Of a stretch of DNA of 64,000 nt, positions 21,546-33,446 are shown in pieces (the stretch's first letter is position 1; the number at the start of each line of letters is the position of its first letter). The position numbers and the translations under genes are program-made. Under the pieces are notes generated by a model, which was given only the letters and a program-made list of their open reading frames with translations, made no database searches and was not told the DNA's origin. Origin of the DNA: Celoporthe dispersa (Eukaryota > Ascomycota > Sordariomycetes > Diaporthales > Cryphonectriaceae); NCBI GenBank assembly GCA_016584495.1, contig WAID01000006.1:2604001-2668000 (forward strand), read 5' to 3'.

Positions 21546-23040
21546 ATGGCTGAGCAGCTGATTCTCAAGGGAACCCTCGAGGGCCACGTAAGTTGGACCA
21601 GGCCACCCACCTCCCACATTGCCTCCACGAGCCCCGCGCTGCGAAGTACGAGACGACCTTGACGGCGTCAACAGCGACCACGACCGGGTGCAATGTTTGG
21701 CAGAATGCAAGAACAGAAAGGCTGACTTTCCTTGTCGAACAGAATGGCTGGGTCACCAGCTTGGCTACCTCCATGGAGAAGTACGAACAATTCGAGACCT
21801 TACCACATCTACGAGACGTCCACTTTTACTTACACGATGCGATAGCCCCAACATGCTCCTGTCCGGCTCCCGTGACAAGACCCTGATCGTCTGGAACCTC
21901 ACCCGCGACGAGTCCCAGTACGGTTACCCGAAGAAGTCTCTGCACGGCCACTCCCACATCGTGTCTGACTGCGTACGTACCGACCGGCTACAACGATCTA
22001 GAGATGGGCGCGAGCTACAATGAGAGACATTGGCACGGGACATGGAAGGCTGATGGATTTTTCAACGGGCAGGTTATCTCCTCCGACGGTGCTTACGCCC
22101 TGTCTGCCTCCTGGGACAAGACCCTGAGACTGTGGGAGCTCTCCACCGGCACCACCACCCGCCGCTTCGTCGGCCACACCAACGACGTCCTCTCCGTCTC
22201 CTTCTCCGCCGACAACCGCCAGATTGTCTCCGGCTCCCGCGACCGCTCCATCAAGCTGTGGAACACCCTGGGCGACTGCAAGTTCACCATCACCGAAAAG
22301 GGCCACACCGAGTGGGTGTCTTGCGTCCGCTTCTCTCCCAACCCCCAGAACCCCGTCATCGTCTCCTCCGGCTGGGACAAGCTCGTCAAGGTACGTTTCT
22401 CCTACGGCGGCCCGTCCATGTGCTGCGTCGACTTCTCCCCGAGATTCATGATATGATGTTTTGCATTTTTCAAAAAGTATTTGCTACTTCAGAGCTTGTT
22501 CGCAAGCCATGAGACAAACAATCACCCTGCACTGATCGACTATCCTGGCAGTCGTATTCATGAACATGATCGCAACATCCGGATATCGAGGCCTCGTGCT
22601 GACATCCTCCCTAGGTCTGGGAGCTCTCCACCTGCAAGCTGCAGACCGACCACATCGGCCACACCGGCTACATCAACACCGTGACCATCTCCCCCGATGG
22701 CTCCCTGTGCGCCTCCGGTGGCAAGGACGGTACCACCATGCTGTGGGACCTGAACGAGTCCAAGCACCTGTACTCCCTGAACGCCAACGACGAGATCCAC
22801 GCCCTCGTCTTCTCCCCCAACCGCTACTGGCTCTGCGCCGCCACCGCCTCGAGCATCATCATCTTCGACCTCGAGAAGAAGACCAAGGTCGACGAGCTCA
22901 AGCCCGAGTTCGCCTCCACCGGCACCAAGCGCCGCGACCCCGAGTGCGTGTCCCTCGCCTGGAGCGCCGACGGCCAGACCCTGTTCGCTGGCTACACCGA
23001 CAACATCATCCGTGCCTGGGGCGTCATGTCGCGGGCATAA
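21546..23040 (+). CDS. cpc-2: RACK1 homologue (CPC-2 / Asc1), seven-blade WD40 protein
   Basis: Five exons: 21546-21587, 21743-21780, 21846-21972, 22073-22390 and 22615-23040. All introns are GT-AG, the phases agree and the product is 316 residues. The seven WD repeats are plain ([65 protein letters not shown], and so on), ending with the family's [18 protein letters not shown]1 sits on the 40S subunit head, scaffolds signalling and, in Neurospora, is needed for general amino-acid control. Codon use is strongly biased, as expected for high expression. The fourth intron is long (224 bases) and contains a U24 snoRNA, listed separately. The gene is intact. Confidence 0.96.
22448..22540 (+). ncRNA. 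U24-like C/D-box snoRNA in a RACK1 intron
   Basis: Lies inside intron 22391-22614 of the RACK1 gene. It has a C box (ATGATGT, 22453-22459), the guide TATTTGCTACTTCAGA (22478-22493), a C'-like ATGAGAC (22509-22515) and a D box (CTGA, 22532-22535). The guide matches the one I recall for yeast snR24 (U24), and the following ATGAGACA and ATCACC segments match it too. In Saccharomyces, snR24 is likewise carried in the intron of ASC1, the RACK1 gene. U24 directs 2'-O-methylation of large-subunit rRNA. It would be released by splicing and trimming. The exact ends are estimates; the terminal stem is weak by eye. Confidence 0.85.
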
Positions 23041-26000
23041 GCGCGTAATGCTTTCGCTGCTGGAAAAGATTCTGCGACGGTGGGGATGTAGAAAGGAGGT
23101 GTGTGCGCGGTAGATGCGTGGCTACTTGACTGCCGCTACTGCTGGAAGACCAACGCATCAAGGGTCGGGTATTGACGGTTCATGGTTTTCGTGGGGCGTA
23201 CAAGGACTGCTTGCCTCGTTTCTGGTCTTTACAACAAATGGGTGAACGGAGGGGGCCAAACATAGCCAAAAAAAGAAATGCCATTTCGACGTCAACATCA
23301 GGTTGTGCAGAAGAAACTTCTGGGCGAGGTTTACATTTCTGATTGGCTGAATGATGACTAGATCAGGTACCCTGTTGAAAAGCCAAAAACAAAACTTCGA
23401 GATAATTTTATTAACCTGGTGAAGGTGCTCGTGACAGGTCGCGTACGGTGATGTTGAGGTGGAGGCATCCAGGGTCAGAGGTTATCATCATGTGTGCTTA
23501 TTTGCGTTACAGAGGACGCGCGGGGCACACTCACATGCCTGATTTACGACAGCACCCGATAACGCCCCGGGAGGTGATATATCAGGTTCGTGAGCTTGTG
23601 CCTCTGGACCGTCTCCCGTGTGAGCGAGAACCTGGGGATTGGCACTCAAAAGCTCACTTACCATGAGAGAGCTACGACTCCGTACTCGTGCCGGTCACTG
23701 CGAACGATCACAATCATCGGCCACACAATCAGGCAACGTGAGGGATCTGAAATAGCGAGAGGAAGACCGGCCCTCCAGACGTGGCCTGTTCAGTCTTGAG
23801 GCAACGACCCGAGTGTCTGGCATCCCCTCGCCGAGTTATAGGAGTATGAATAGAGGTGAACAATTCCTTTACATAAAGAACAGCAAAGAGCAAATGAGCA
23901 AACATACATTAAATCATTGCCATCTTTCCCGCAGCTGTAGCCAGATGGCAACGCGACCAATTCTTGCTACCGAGTGGAGAGATATGTAGGCCTCATAATA
24001 CCTAACCATTTCGGCACAAGTGACAAACATGACTTGATGGGCAGACATTGAAGTAGATGCCTCATGTGTCTTGACTCTCCAGCACTCTCATGACACCTAC
24101 GACCTCAGGTCCACGAGCGCTAGGACGTTCAACCTGCCGGCGTTCGTCCGTGAGCAAGCGGCTAAGCTGATGACGCTGCTGCTCCCCAGCTTGGCTTGGT
24201 AGGTCGATATTCTTCCTCCTTGTGACGGCCCGCAGATGCCAAGACAATGGTACGAGAAGGCACACCCTTCACCTACTAGGCTGGCTGAGGCGCCGGGGTT
24301 ACGAGTTACTGTGGTTCGAGGGACAGAAGCTTCAGGGGATGTTCAAGTGCCCTTCATGTCGAGTGCTTCTCGTTTCGTCCCCGACAGCGCACCGACTCGC
24401 TTTCTTCAGCCTGGGACGGACTCGTGGTTTGGTTCAGCAGGTAACGGCCTGCCGGCAAAACGAAGATCTCTAAAACAGTATACGCGCGCTGAGAGCAGGA
24501 ACTAAAGGAGGACGGGCACCGCGCGCCTGAGAAATATAGGTACCAGCTCCGCGGCCGGGCAGCACACGATCAGAAGCGCGGGAGTAGATGTGCGAGCACT
24601 TGTTTCCACAGTCCTCTCAGCCACTGAAGTCTCTCGACGGCTTAGCGGTGGACGTGCCCCAAACACCTGAGGGGAAAATGGGGGGGGCGGAGACTGTCCG
24701 TAACACCCGCAGCGACAGGGCCAGTCAGTTCATGCCGCCCTCCATCAGGACATACTATTGGCTTACCGCTTCAAATATTGAGGACTAGACGAAACTCAAA
24801 AGTCACACACACGAGTAAAGTCCATCAATACTATGGTATATTTGAAAGATTCGGGCGAAGCAGGCCACGTCAAACATTGAAGACCAGCATGAAAGAAAGA
24901 GAAAAGATGCAATGCAGCCACACGGGGTCCATAACACACAGAAACGGGGCCCATCGCCCAATTTGACAGCCCCCGCCGCAATGGCCACGCGTCGTCAGCG
25001 TGGACGCATGGGCAGGGTGTCGCTGGAATGGGGAAGAGTCGTGAACGGCGCAAAGAGGCCGCGGTCTCTTCACGACGAATATGTCTCACTTGAGCCTCAT
25101 TCCGGCACGGTCCTAGTCGCGTCGAGCGGCGGTGGTCATCATTCCCTCTGTGAGGCGAGAGGTATGTGAACATGATATAACATGCCGAGGAATACACCTC
25201 GAAGGAAAGAAAAGAACAGAAAGAGAGACGAAGAAAAAGAAAGAAGAGAAAGAAAGAAAAAAAACGTTATGGGAGCGCAAGCGTCAGGGGTCGCGGGTAT
25301 GAATTCGGGCATTGAGGGGGGAGACTGCAATGTCCGCCCGCCGTTCATGCCCAGCGCGATCGACAGCGGATGAAGCCGAGACCTTGTCCAACGTCCAGGT
25401 TTCGGGCTGTCGAGGTCATCAACTCCAGACGATGGTGAGTTGGAAAGAAAGAGGCGCTCACATGCGCCGCCAGGGCGTTCGGCCCGTTGAGGACAGCTTG
25501 CTCTCTACATCTGATTGTGTCGTGCTCGAAATTTAGCCCTGCTCAGAACGCACGCTGAGTGAATGAACTGGGGGTGTCCAAATGATGATCTGCTGTGTCT
25601 CGTGGGACCGTTTCGAAGGCCTCTCGGCCTGTGTGGTGAGGCCTCACTACTATCACAGCGGAAGCAAGACAATGTCTCTTGAAATACAATTGTGAGAAAG
25701 AAAAGAAAAAACAAATTGCCGTATGTCAATCATAACAGCGCACATAAGCAAATTTCTAGGTCAAAAATGAGGAAAGAAAATATTCGCCTAGGATCTCATC
25801 TCTAGAGTGTGATTGACGGAGGAGATGAGGGGTCCTGTATCTGAAACAGAGGCGTTGTAACCTTGTTCTACCATGTAGTAGGGCACGAGGTTGACCAACC
25901 CCCCCCCCCTTTTCTTTCTCACCCCGGCCCGGCACTTTTGAAAAGACAGCCAGAGAAATAGGCCTTGGAGGTCACATTGGTGACGTTCAACTGCATGCAT

Positions 26001-27950
26001 CGTCATTCTGCGTCTGGACCAGTGCTGATGGGACGAGATCAATAGGATCTCAATAGCCTTCCCGATTCGGGCATGTATGGTCACGGAAGACGGTTGCAAA
26101 AGTCGGTCGTCTGGGGTTTGTCCTGCCCGTTCCTCAAGCAGATCCAGGTGCCGCAGGGGAGAGGGTGTTCGTGCTGCAGGTCATAGTCCACAGCGCAAGG
26201 GTAAGTAGTCGGTAGGTTCTAAATTCGGGCGGTGGATCGGCCCCCTGTGTAGGCCGCCGTGGACTGTGCCAGATCCCAGGGACCATCAATCCCATAGCCT
26301 CAAGAAGCATGGGCGCCCAGATGACCTTGAGGTAGGCTGCTCTCGACAAAGTTGCAGCCTGCCCTGCTGTCTCTGTCTAGTCACTGTACTACTGCAGTGG
26401 TAGTATAGGCCCCCATCAATTTGACACTGGGCAGGAGAGGAGAACAGGGACCAGACGGGTTTGGCCCCCTCCTCACATAGAGTGCTGTACGAGGCCTTGC
26501 CCGGTGGGTTCACAGCCCAGGCGGTGCAGGGGTTTCCGCGGGGCTGACAGTTGACGATTTTGGTCAGTGCAAGGGCAAAGCCACCTACCAGGGGCTCTCG
26601 CATGAATTTTCAGATCGAAGAGGGGTTCAAGAGACGACCACGTCGCCACGAAAATGACGAGGGTCGCACGCGCGAGAAAAGAAGAGGGGGAGGGACAAAA
26701 AATTTGAGAGACATTATCAGAGACATACATGTCCCAGACACACGATGGCGTCAAGGTCGGAAGACACGGCTGCTGCTCTCAATCTTCCCGTTGGGCCCAT
26801 TGGTATGAGAGGGTGAGATGATCTGCCTGCTCTGATTTCTGATTTGATCTGGGCGCATCCCTCATGATTTCCCCTCGAGCGTCAGAAAGCTTCCTTCCCC
26901 ACACCGAGGACCCTAGGAAAGTGCTCTCAAGTGTGCCCAGAGCTTGCTCCTTGGCTCCTTCCCGCTGAGACCCCTGCGCGCATTGCGACTGCCTTCCAGG
27001 CTCTGCATCCACCCACGGCCAGGCCCCTCTGCTAAATTAGGTAGGCGTAGTCTACCACATTATCCGCCTCTGCCATCGCCTTCGCCTTTCGTGTTGACAA
27101 CCTCGACTTTCCTTACCCTCTCACTATACTCTTTCGTCACACCTTCCCTTTCCATTCGTGGCCCAATAATTGTGCTCTACTGCACCGGGTTGTCCCTTCT
27201 CTTCGAAAGCATCGCCGACTATTTCTTTCTATTGGCGATACTACTGACGTTCTTTCTGTCCTTCTGACGATACCAATACCCCCCCCCTTTTCCTTGTCTA
27301 CCAAGTTTCCTTCTGTTTCTATTCCACGACGACTCGCTCAACCGGTCCGTCGTTTCTGCTTCCCACTTGCCTTTTGGATCAAGTCTTTTTCTTTTTCTTT
27401 ATCCTCCCGTTACGACCTTGGCCTCAGTTTCATCTTGAGACCTCAATTTGACGACTCACTTTCTTTGTCTGGACTTTTCGACCACCTTTCTTTTTCTTGT
27501 TCCGCCTCCTCCGCCTCCTTCTGCCGTTTTACCCGTCCCGTCGGTCTTACTCGTTCGACGCTCCGCAACACTACTACGACCACCGCCGCCTGTGCATACT
27601 TGCGACTTCAAGGGCAGCGTCACTGAGTCAACGGGCACAGGCCCAGCTCGCCCACAGAAGCGGATCTGACGTGCCGGAGAGTCGAGCGGAAGAAGCCCAA
27701 TTCGGCTTGTCCTGTCATCTCAAATACATTCTCGCCAATCGAGGCTTTTTCTTCTGGTGGGGAGCACTTGGTATGGTTATGGACTAGGCCGTCTGCCGAA
27801 CCTCGACTCATCCCTTACTTCGATCTTCGCGCCCACGTCACGTCTCTACGAAGGGAGGGTTCTCGACGCGACTCGGGAAATTCTTATAGCGCTGGAAATC
27901 TGTCCCCATACCGTCATTTCGGTTCCCTCTCAACTTCACCACCTGCGACA
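23041..27950. other. long gene-poor interval ending in the CFEM gene leader
   Basis: Nearly 5 kb with no gene I can support. It includes GA-rich DNA (25,198-25,262), short C and G runs, and many small open frames on both strands without domains or linked exons. From about 27,040 to 27,560 the plus strand is strikingly rich in T and C, as in long fungal 5' leaders, and probably belongs to the CFEM gene that starts at 27,951. The frames open across it are shadows of that composition. Confidence 0.5.
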
Positions 27951-29079
27951 ATGCTGCTGCGATCACTTGCGCCAGGGCTGTTGGTCATGGCCGGTGTGGC
28001 CAACGCCCAGCTCGCTTTCTCCGACCTGGCATCATGTGGGGTATGTTTTCGTCAACTGCTTGGCTCTGGCCTTCTATCATGTGTTGAAGGCTCTTCCTAC
28101 ACAAGGCATGGCCTTGGGCGGCCTTTGATGTTGCTCGTGGACTAATATACTGACACGAGCTGCAGCAACAATGCATCGACAATATGGACACGACTATCGG
28201 TTGCGTTCCTGTGACCAGCGAGTGCTTATGCTCCAACAGCAACTTCCTCTACGGTATCCATGACTGCGCCGACAGCGCCTGCACCGATACTGCTGATGCG
28301 ACCGCTGCGTATGATTACGCCTCTTCATCCTGTGCAGTCGTGCTGGCTGCTACGAGCACCACAGAGGCTGCGGCGACTTCAGTCGCTGAGACCTCATCAG
28401 AGGCGGCTGCCACAACAGAGGCTGCGCCGACCTCGTCATCAGTCGCGACCGATAGCGCGGCGGCATCCTCTTCGGAGACATCACCGGTCGAGGCTGCTCA
28501 GACTACCAGTTCGGGAAGCTCGTCGCCCGCTGCGGCCACAACTGATGTAAGCAGATCGCATCCAATCGGGTTGGGAAACAATTTTGGCTAACGAGATGTC
28601 GTCAGGCCTCGACGCAGACCGCAGCCAGCGGAATGACGACAATTTTTGGAGCCGCCACAAAGACAGGCTCCAGCGCGGCGACATCTGGAGGCGGCGCCGC
28701 CGCCGCCTCATCTTCTTCTGCCAGCGGCGCCTCATCGGGGTCTTCCTCTACCGTGACCAACCTTTCCACCGGCGCCAAAGCCGGAATTGTCGTTGGCTCA
28801 GCCTGTGCTGCCGTGGCTCTTGTCGGCGTCGTATTGTTTCTGAGCAGGAAACGCAGCGCACCATTGCCGAGAGGCAACATGAAGATCTCGGAGCCGCTAC
28901 CTGGTTCCGGTCGCATCGGCGATGAGGCCTGGGAACAATACCACACGACCAACCCGCCGTTCTCACCACAATATCCGAGGCCACCTGGAACTGCTGGCTC
29001 GAACATGACCGAGCTAGACCGAAATGCAAGACCATACGAGGAGATGGTACCGAGAACCAAACCAGCCCGGATTGTCTGA
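27951..29079 (+). CDS. CFEM-domain single-pass membrane protein
   Basis: Three exons: 27951-28040, 28166-28546 and 28606-29079; phases agree, 314 residues. An N-terminal signal peptide (LLRSLAPGLLVMAGVANA) precedes a CFEM domain with eight cysteines in the expected order (DLASCGQQC, IGCVP, ECLCSN, HDCADSAC, SSSC) at about 25-90. A long Ser/Thr/Ala-rich stalk follows. One transmembrane helix (about 215-235, AGIVVGSACAAVALVGVVLF) is followed by a basic stop-transfer RKR and a Pro-rich cytosolic tail of about 75 residues. CFEM proteins act at the fungal surface in haem capture, adhesion or sensing. The membrane helix and tail, rather than a GPI signal, suggest a sensor-like type. The gene is intact. 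Confidence 0.88.
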
Positions 29080-30100
29080 GCGCCAGCTGGTCGTGAGCTT
29101 GAACGAGAGGAGCGTTGGGATTTACTTCGCAGTTTTTATTTTGCTTGAAGCGTATTTTCTTTTCACACAACAAATTTTGACAGCCTTTTCTTATACTGTA
29201 CATATCGTTATCTACTCATCTTGAAGAGAGTAGCTGGCCCCATGGCGATAGTTATGATATCCTAGTGGCAGGAGCGGAGTATATTGCAAATTTTAGCACC
29301 TTCGTACTGCCAATACCCTGACTTTCCCAATCCCGCCAACAAATCAGAGAGTGATTGATTATACGAGTGTTGATTGTACCTGTGACAAGGGTAGTAGCCA
29401 AGTGCCCAATGAACGAGACCCAGTGCATGCCAGCACGTATAGAAAAAGAACCCGCACCAAGCACATACTGTACTTTTCCCTCTTACTGTAGAACTTTAGA
29501 CCCCTATCTGACTGCGTATTATTCATCTGGGATGGCAATCCGATCTCAGTCATAACATTGCCCTGCTCCCTCCTGAGGAGCATATATACACCCCTTGTCC
29601 CCCCCCCGGCCCCTCTTTCTTGAAAAAAGTTCGAAGCGGGAGGCTGTGCGAATGCCAACTGCATTTCCAAACGTCCAACAGCTAAATATATCTTTTTCCC
29701 CAATTGTCCCTCCACATGTCCGAATTATTTGACGCGGGTCTTAGCAGAAGCCCCTTTTCAGCGCTGTGCCTCTCAATACTACAGAGTTTAGATGAGACTA
29801 GGAATAAAAGATTCTATACTAGTCTCATATTGAAAGCAGACAGCTCAGTGCGTGTGTGCGCGTGTGTGACTGTGTATGAGAGACGAGAAGGTCACACGGG
29901 TGATCGGTGCTTGCCAGAGGGCTTCAGCTCCCAAGCATCAACAGGCCTGTACTTGGGTCCACATCAAAGCGCTTGAGATTCTCTACCGTAGCCTTTTGCC
30001 GACATCTAGAAGCTGAGCCCTGCTGGTTCATTCCACTCGCCCTGCAGAACTGTTGTGATAATCCTCTGCCCTATGTAGTGAGACCACTTCCAGCTCGGCT
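29080..30100. other. intergenic between convergent genes
   Basis: 3' flanks of the CFEM gene (+) and the PARG-like gene (-). It holds a C9 run (29,599-29,607) and a short GT-rich stretch (about 29,849-29,875). No gene or RNA is supported. Confidence 0.5.
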
Positions 30101-30927
30101 TTAGATGCTGAGGAGAGCGAACTCGCCGTGGAAAATCTCCAGATTCCGTTGCCCAGCGCGGCCCGCCGCGTACACCGCAAAGACGACATTCTCAAACCAC
30201 CCTGCAAACTCATCGTCCTCCAAGATCGCCCTCATCTCCCTCGCAACCACCTCTGGCGGGCAGCGGTACGCCCCGCACCCCATGGCGCCCAGGACCATGC
30301 TCGTCTGGCCGTTGTGCGCCGCACACCGGTACACGAGCCTGATCTTCTCCTGCAGGTCGCGCAGGACGCTCTCCATCGCAAAGGTCGGGCGTCCGTCGGG
30401 GCCGGTGGTGAGGGCAGGCCCATCGGCGCCGCGACCGTGATGACGGACACCACGAAGCGCTGGTCCTCCGGCAGCTCGACCAGCCCTGCATCCAGCGTGT
30501 CGCGGAACACAGCCACGCCGGGCGAGTAGATACCCGCGGCAGACCGTGGCCCGAGGTTGGGCCAGGGGTACCATTCACGCCGGAGGGTGGCGTACAGCGT
30601 CGAAGAGTAGCACAGCGCCTCTTCCTGCGTCGCGGAGAGGGAGATGCGCCATCCACCGCCGGGCTCGATGTCGCTGGCGAGGTTAAGCACGGCGACCTTT
30701 GCGGCCGGGTCGTCAGATAGGATGGCTCGCGCCGCAGCGAAGGAGTCTGAGTCGATGACCCGCACCGGCTTCCGCTGGAGCTGGGGGCTGGCCGACGACG
30801 AGAGCGCGGGCAGCTGGGCCGGCATGAAGGTGCTGTCGAGGGTCGCGCCCGGGGTCGACTGCACGATGGCCGGTGTTCGCGCGATGGTGTCCTCGCAGAC
30901 CACGCGGCGTCTTTGAAAATCGACCAT
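30101..30927 (-). CDS. PARG-like macrodomain protein (TIGR02452 / microbial-type PARG family; one frame break)
   Basis: From ATG 30927, about 275 residues. The first 60 residues set up the family's N-terminal helix region. The poly(ADP-ribose) glycohydrolase signature is present as EPGGGW followed after seven residues by QEEALC, then YSSTLYATL and IYSPGVAVFRD. The C-terminal half (LVLGAMGCGAYRCPPEVVA-type core and VVFAVY) is in a frame one base away, entered near the CCC at 30,419-30,421. The conserved core on both sides indicates a missing base rather than decay. Bacterial-type PARGs remove ADP-ribose from proteins. A role in stress or NAD metabolism here is inference. No introns are evident. 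Confidence 0.82.
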
Positions 30928-32271
30928 ACTGTGTCTGGACTAGATGTGTTTTTCTTGGTGATGGGAGATGGGGAGTTTGCTTCCGGAGGCACTCTTTGAT
31001 TTTGAATCGCGCGTTCAGGCGGTCGTAGGAATAAGTGGCTGCCTGGTCCCCCCACCTGGGTGGCCACTGGGGAGTTGGAGCACCTGGATTACTGCTTACA
31101 TGCTCACTGCACAGCGCTGGAAGGAATATTAGCAGTAATCTTGTTACATGATATCAAGTCCTTACTATCAAGAGAGAATTTACTTCTCGCCAACCGGCCC
31201 ATATTTTTGCATATTTTCGCAGTTGGGACAGAACATGTAGCTCATTATTTTTTATTTTTTACCACCCAGGTACCAACAAGGGCGAAATTGATGGCCTCAT
31301 GGCTGGGAAATTCTTGGGAGACAACCAAAGACTTGGCCATGAACTTTCAGTGCTCAGATTCAGAGCTTCAGGAGGACCTGAACACCCTCTACGCCCTGAA
31401 CAGCCTAATCCCGACAACACAGCCTTACTTCACAAAGAATCACTCAATGTGCCATTGAGTGCTTATTGTGGCTGCATAAGCAGTCTGTACACGTTTTCAT
31501 ACTGCATTTCCCAAAGCAATCGCTCATTTAGAGATCAGTACAGCCTGGTGAAAACTGCAGGCTAGGAGTGGATGCATTTATTGTTCTCTGCTGCAACAAC
31601 CAATGAGTGGTTTTAAATCTAGTATGCTGGGCTAGCAGGAGGAGAAGCCCCATACACAAGTCATTTATCATCGGATTCTTTCAAAATATGGCTGAAGACT
31701 ATGCAGAGAATGCTATTTTGCAAAGTACTTGTTTCTCTCCAGTCCTGCATCGCTGAATTTCGAAAGCAGAAAGGTTCAGGTAGGGACGCTGACAGAAGAA
31801 AGCAGAAAAGTACTGCAATTGTATTCATCGTAAGTAAAGTAGAAAGAAAAGACAGGACCTAAATGCCGATGCCTAAGCGTCCAAGCATTGATCCCATTCT
31901 GTACTTGCTTTGTCCTTTATCAAACAGGCAATATAGTCAATCAATCAACTATATCTAGTATTGATTCGAAAGCGTCTGATGACCTGGAAGAAGGAGAAGA
32001 AGGAGAAGAAGGAGAAGAAGGAGAAGAAGGAGAAGAAGGAGAAGAAGGAGAAGAAGGAGAAGAAGGAGAAGAAGGAGAAGAAGGAGAAGAAGGAGAAGAA
32101 GGAGAATGAGAACCGTAACCCAGATCCATAAGTCCCATGAACTGTTGCGGCACAGCCCAAGATCCAACCGAAAGCCTCATTCATCATAACATTCGTACGT
32201 CGTAAGCCACCAGGGTTTTGAAATCGCTCCAGAACAAGCTATAAAATGAATATGGCCCTGAAACTTGGCTC
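30928..32271. other. intergenic with a 9-base minisatellite
   Basis: AT-rich from 31,060 to 31,900, with no supported coding region. The repeat at 31,987-32,106 is listed separately. Bases 32,184-32,271 may belong to the 3' end of the orphan gene that follows on the minus strand. Confidence 0.45.
31987..32106. repeat. (GGAGAAGAA)n minisatellite
   Basis: About 13 near-perfect copies of a nine-base unit. Read on the plus strand it gives EGE repeats; on the minus strand it gives SPS, FSF or all-Leu repeats. It lies just downstream of the minus-strand candidate gene at 32.3-33.1 kb and is probably non-coding. Confidence 0.93.
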
Positions 32272-33132
32272 TCAGTGAGCGCGACCGTGTCCTTGTGTTC
32301 TTCTGGCAGTGCGTGTGCTGTCACGGGCTCTTCTTGAGTTCCGTCCAGATCGAGCTTCGTAAGATAGAGCCGCCAAGCGGTTACCTTGGTCCCAAGGCTC
32401 ATCCAGATAAGACTCTAGGCGTTGGTGGAAAAGATCGTGCTGCACGGCGTGGTCGTGGACATTTGCCATGGCTTGGGGAGGATCGACGGCAGCAAAGGAT
32501 CTAGAGAGTGGTGGGCCAATGTCAGTGCAGGACCCTGACGACAGCGTACACACCAAGAAGAAAAGACAAAGCAACATACCCGTTTGTGGCTACAGTCTGG
32601 GCAGGGTAGAACACGGGGCCTGGATGACCATCCCAAGCACTGTCTGTAGTCGCATTGGGGTCCCAATGCTGCTGTGTGCGATGGTAGTGTCGGTGACTCG
32701 GATGCGACGATGGTCGGCCAGCGCCATTGGAGGGAAATGGAGCATCGTTGGAGACGTCGTAATTCCTGAAGAGGATCGAGCATTTTTAGTTATGGCACGG
32801 ATGACGGATCGGAGGGGTCAAGGTCAAGCTTACTCGGTGGTGTCTTGTTCCACATTAGGCAAAGCCAAATCGTGGTTAGCTGTAGCCCACGAGCCAACCT
32901 GGAGGAGGTCCAGGCCCTGCTGTCGCTGACGGCCTTGCTGGATAGAGATATCGTAGACCCGTTCGGAGCCCGCGGCAGCATAGGTACTTGAGAGGGGACT
33001 TGATGTTAATTATTAGAAGATACGTCTCGAACTTGAGGGAAGCAAACAAGACAAGACGCACCCACTGCTGTCTTGGGTGGCTCGACGACCTGTAGCCGAC
33101 GAAGAAGGCTGGCGGTGAAGAGGAAGCCCCAT
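32272..33132 (-). CDS. probable four-exon orphan gene
   Basis: Built by chaining short exons on the minus strand from ATG 33132: 33062-33132, 32834-32986, 32580-32765 and 32272-32500. The three introns (75, 68 and 79 bases) are GT-AG with GTGCGT, GTAAGC and GTATGT donors. All phases agree and the total is 213 codons including the stop. The protein is hydrophilic and rich in Gln, His, Ser and Asp (for example SERVYDISIQQGRQRQQ and HDHAVQHDLFHQRLESYLDEPWD). No domain is recognised. A TATAAA lies 192 bases upstream (33324-33329). After PWDQ the next frame also looks coding and would end at 32184; alternatively a further intron starts at GTAACC (about 32,384). The 3' end is therefore uncertain. 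Confidence 0.5.
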
Positions 33133-33446
33133 GGTGCAACGACCTGTGGTGTGGGAGTGCAGATATGGTGAAGGGTTGATGCCAGAAAGATTACGTGATG
33201 AGAGGTGACAACGCCAGAGTGGGATGGGCGAGCAAGCGACGCCGCAGCAGTGTTAATGCCGTCGATAGCACGACACAGTCACTTGGTTGACGGGAAATTT
33301 GACGCTCACGGGCTCGCCTCAGATTTATAGGAGATTAGGTTCGCTTAAATATGTGAATAGTATCTGAAGTAGCATTAGGTCCAAGCATTGCGGCATGAGG
33401 ACGCACAGGAAGGCAAACGACTGATCTCCAAGCCGCACCGACCCCC

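Noticed and set aside
23448..23666. Hydrophilic 72-codon frame
   Set aside because: The opposite strand is equally open and equally protein-like over the same bases, so neither can be trusted.
26286..26603. Cysteine-rich minus-strand frame of 105 codons, considered as a small secreted protein
   Set aside because: Seven cysteines are present but the N-terminus is not a signal peptide and no upstream exon with one could be joined.
31941..32187. Minus-strand frames of SPS, FSF or all-Leu repeats
   Set aside because: All three frames of the nine-base minisatellite are open; there is no independent coding evidence.
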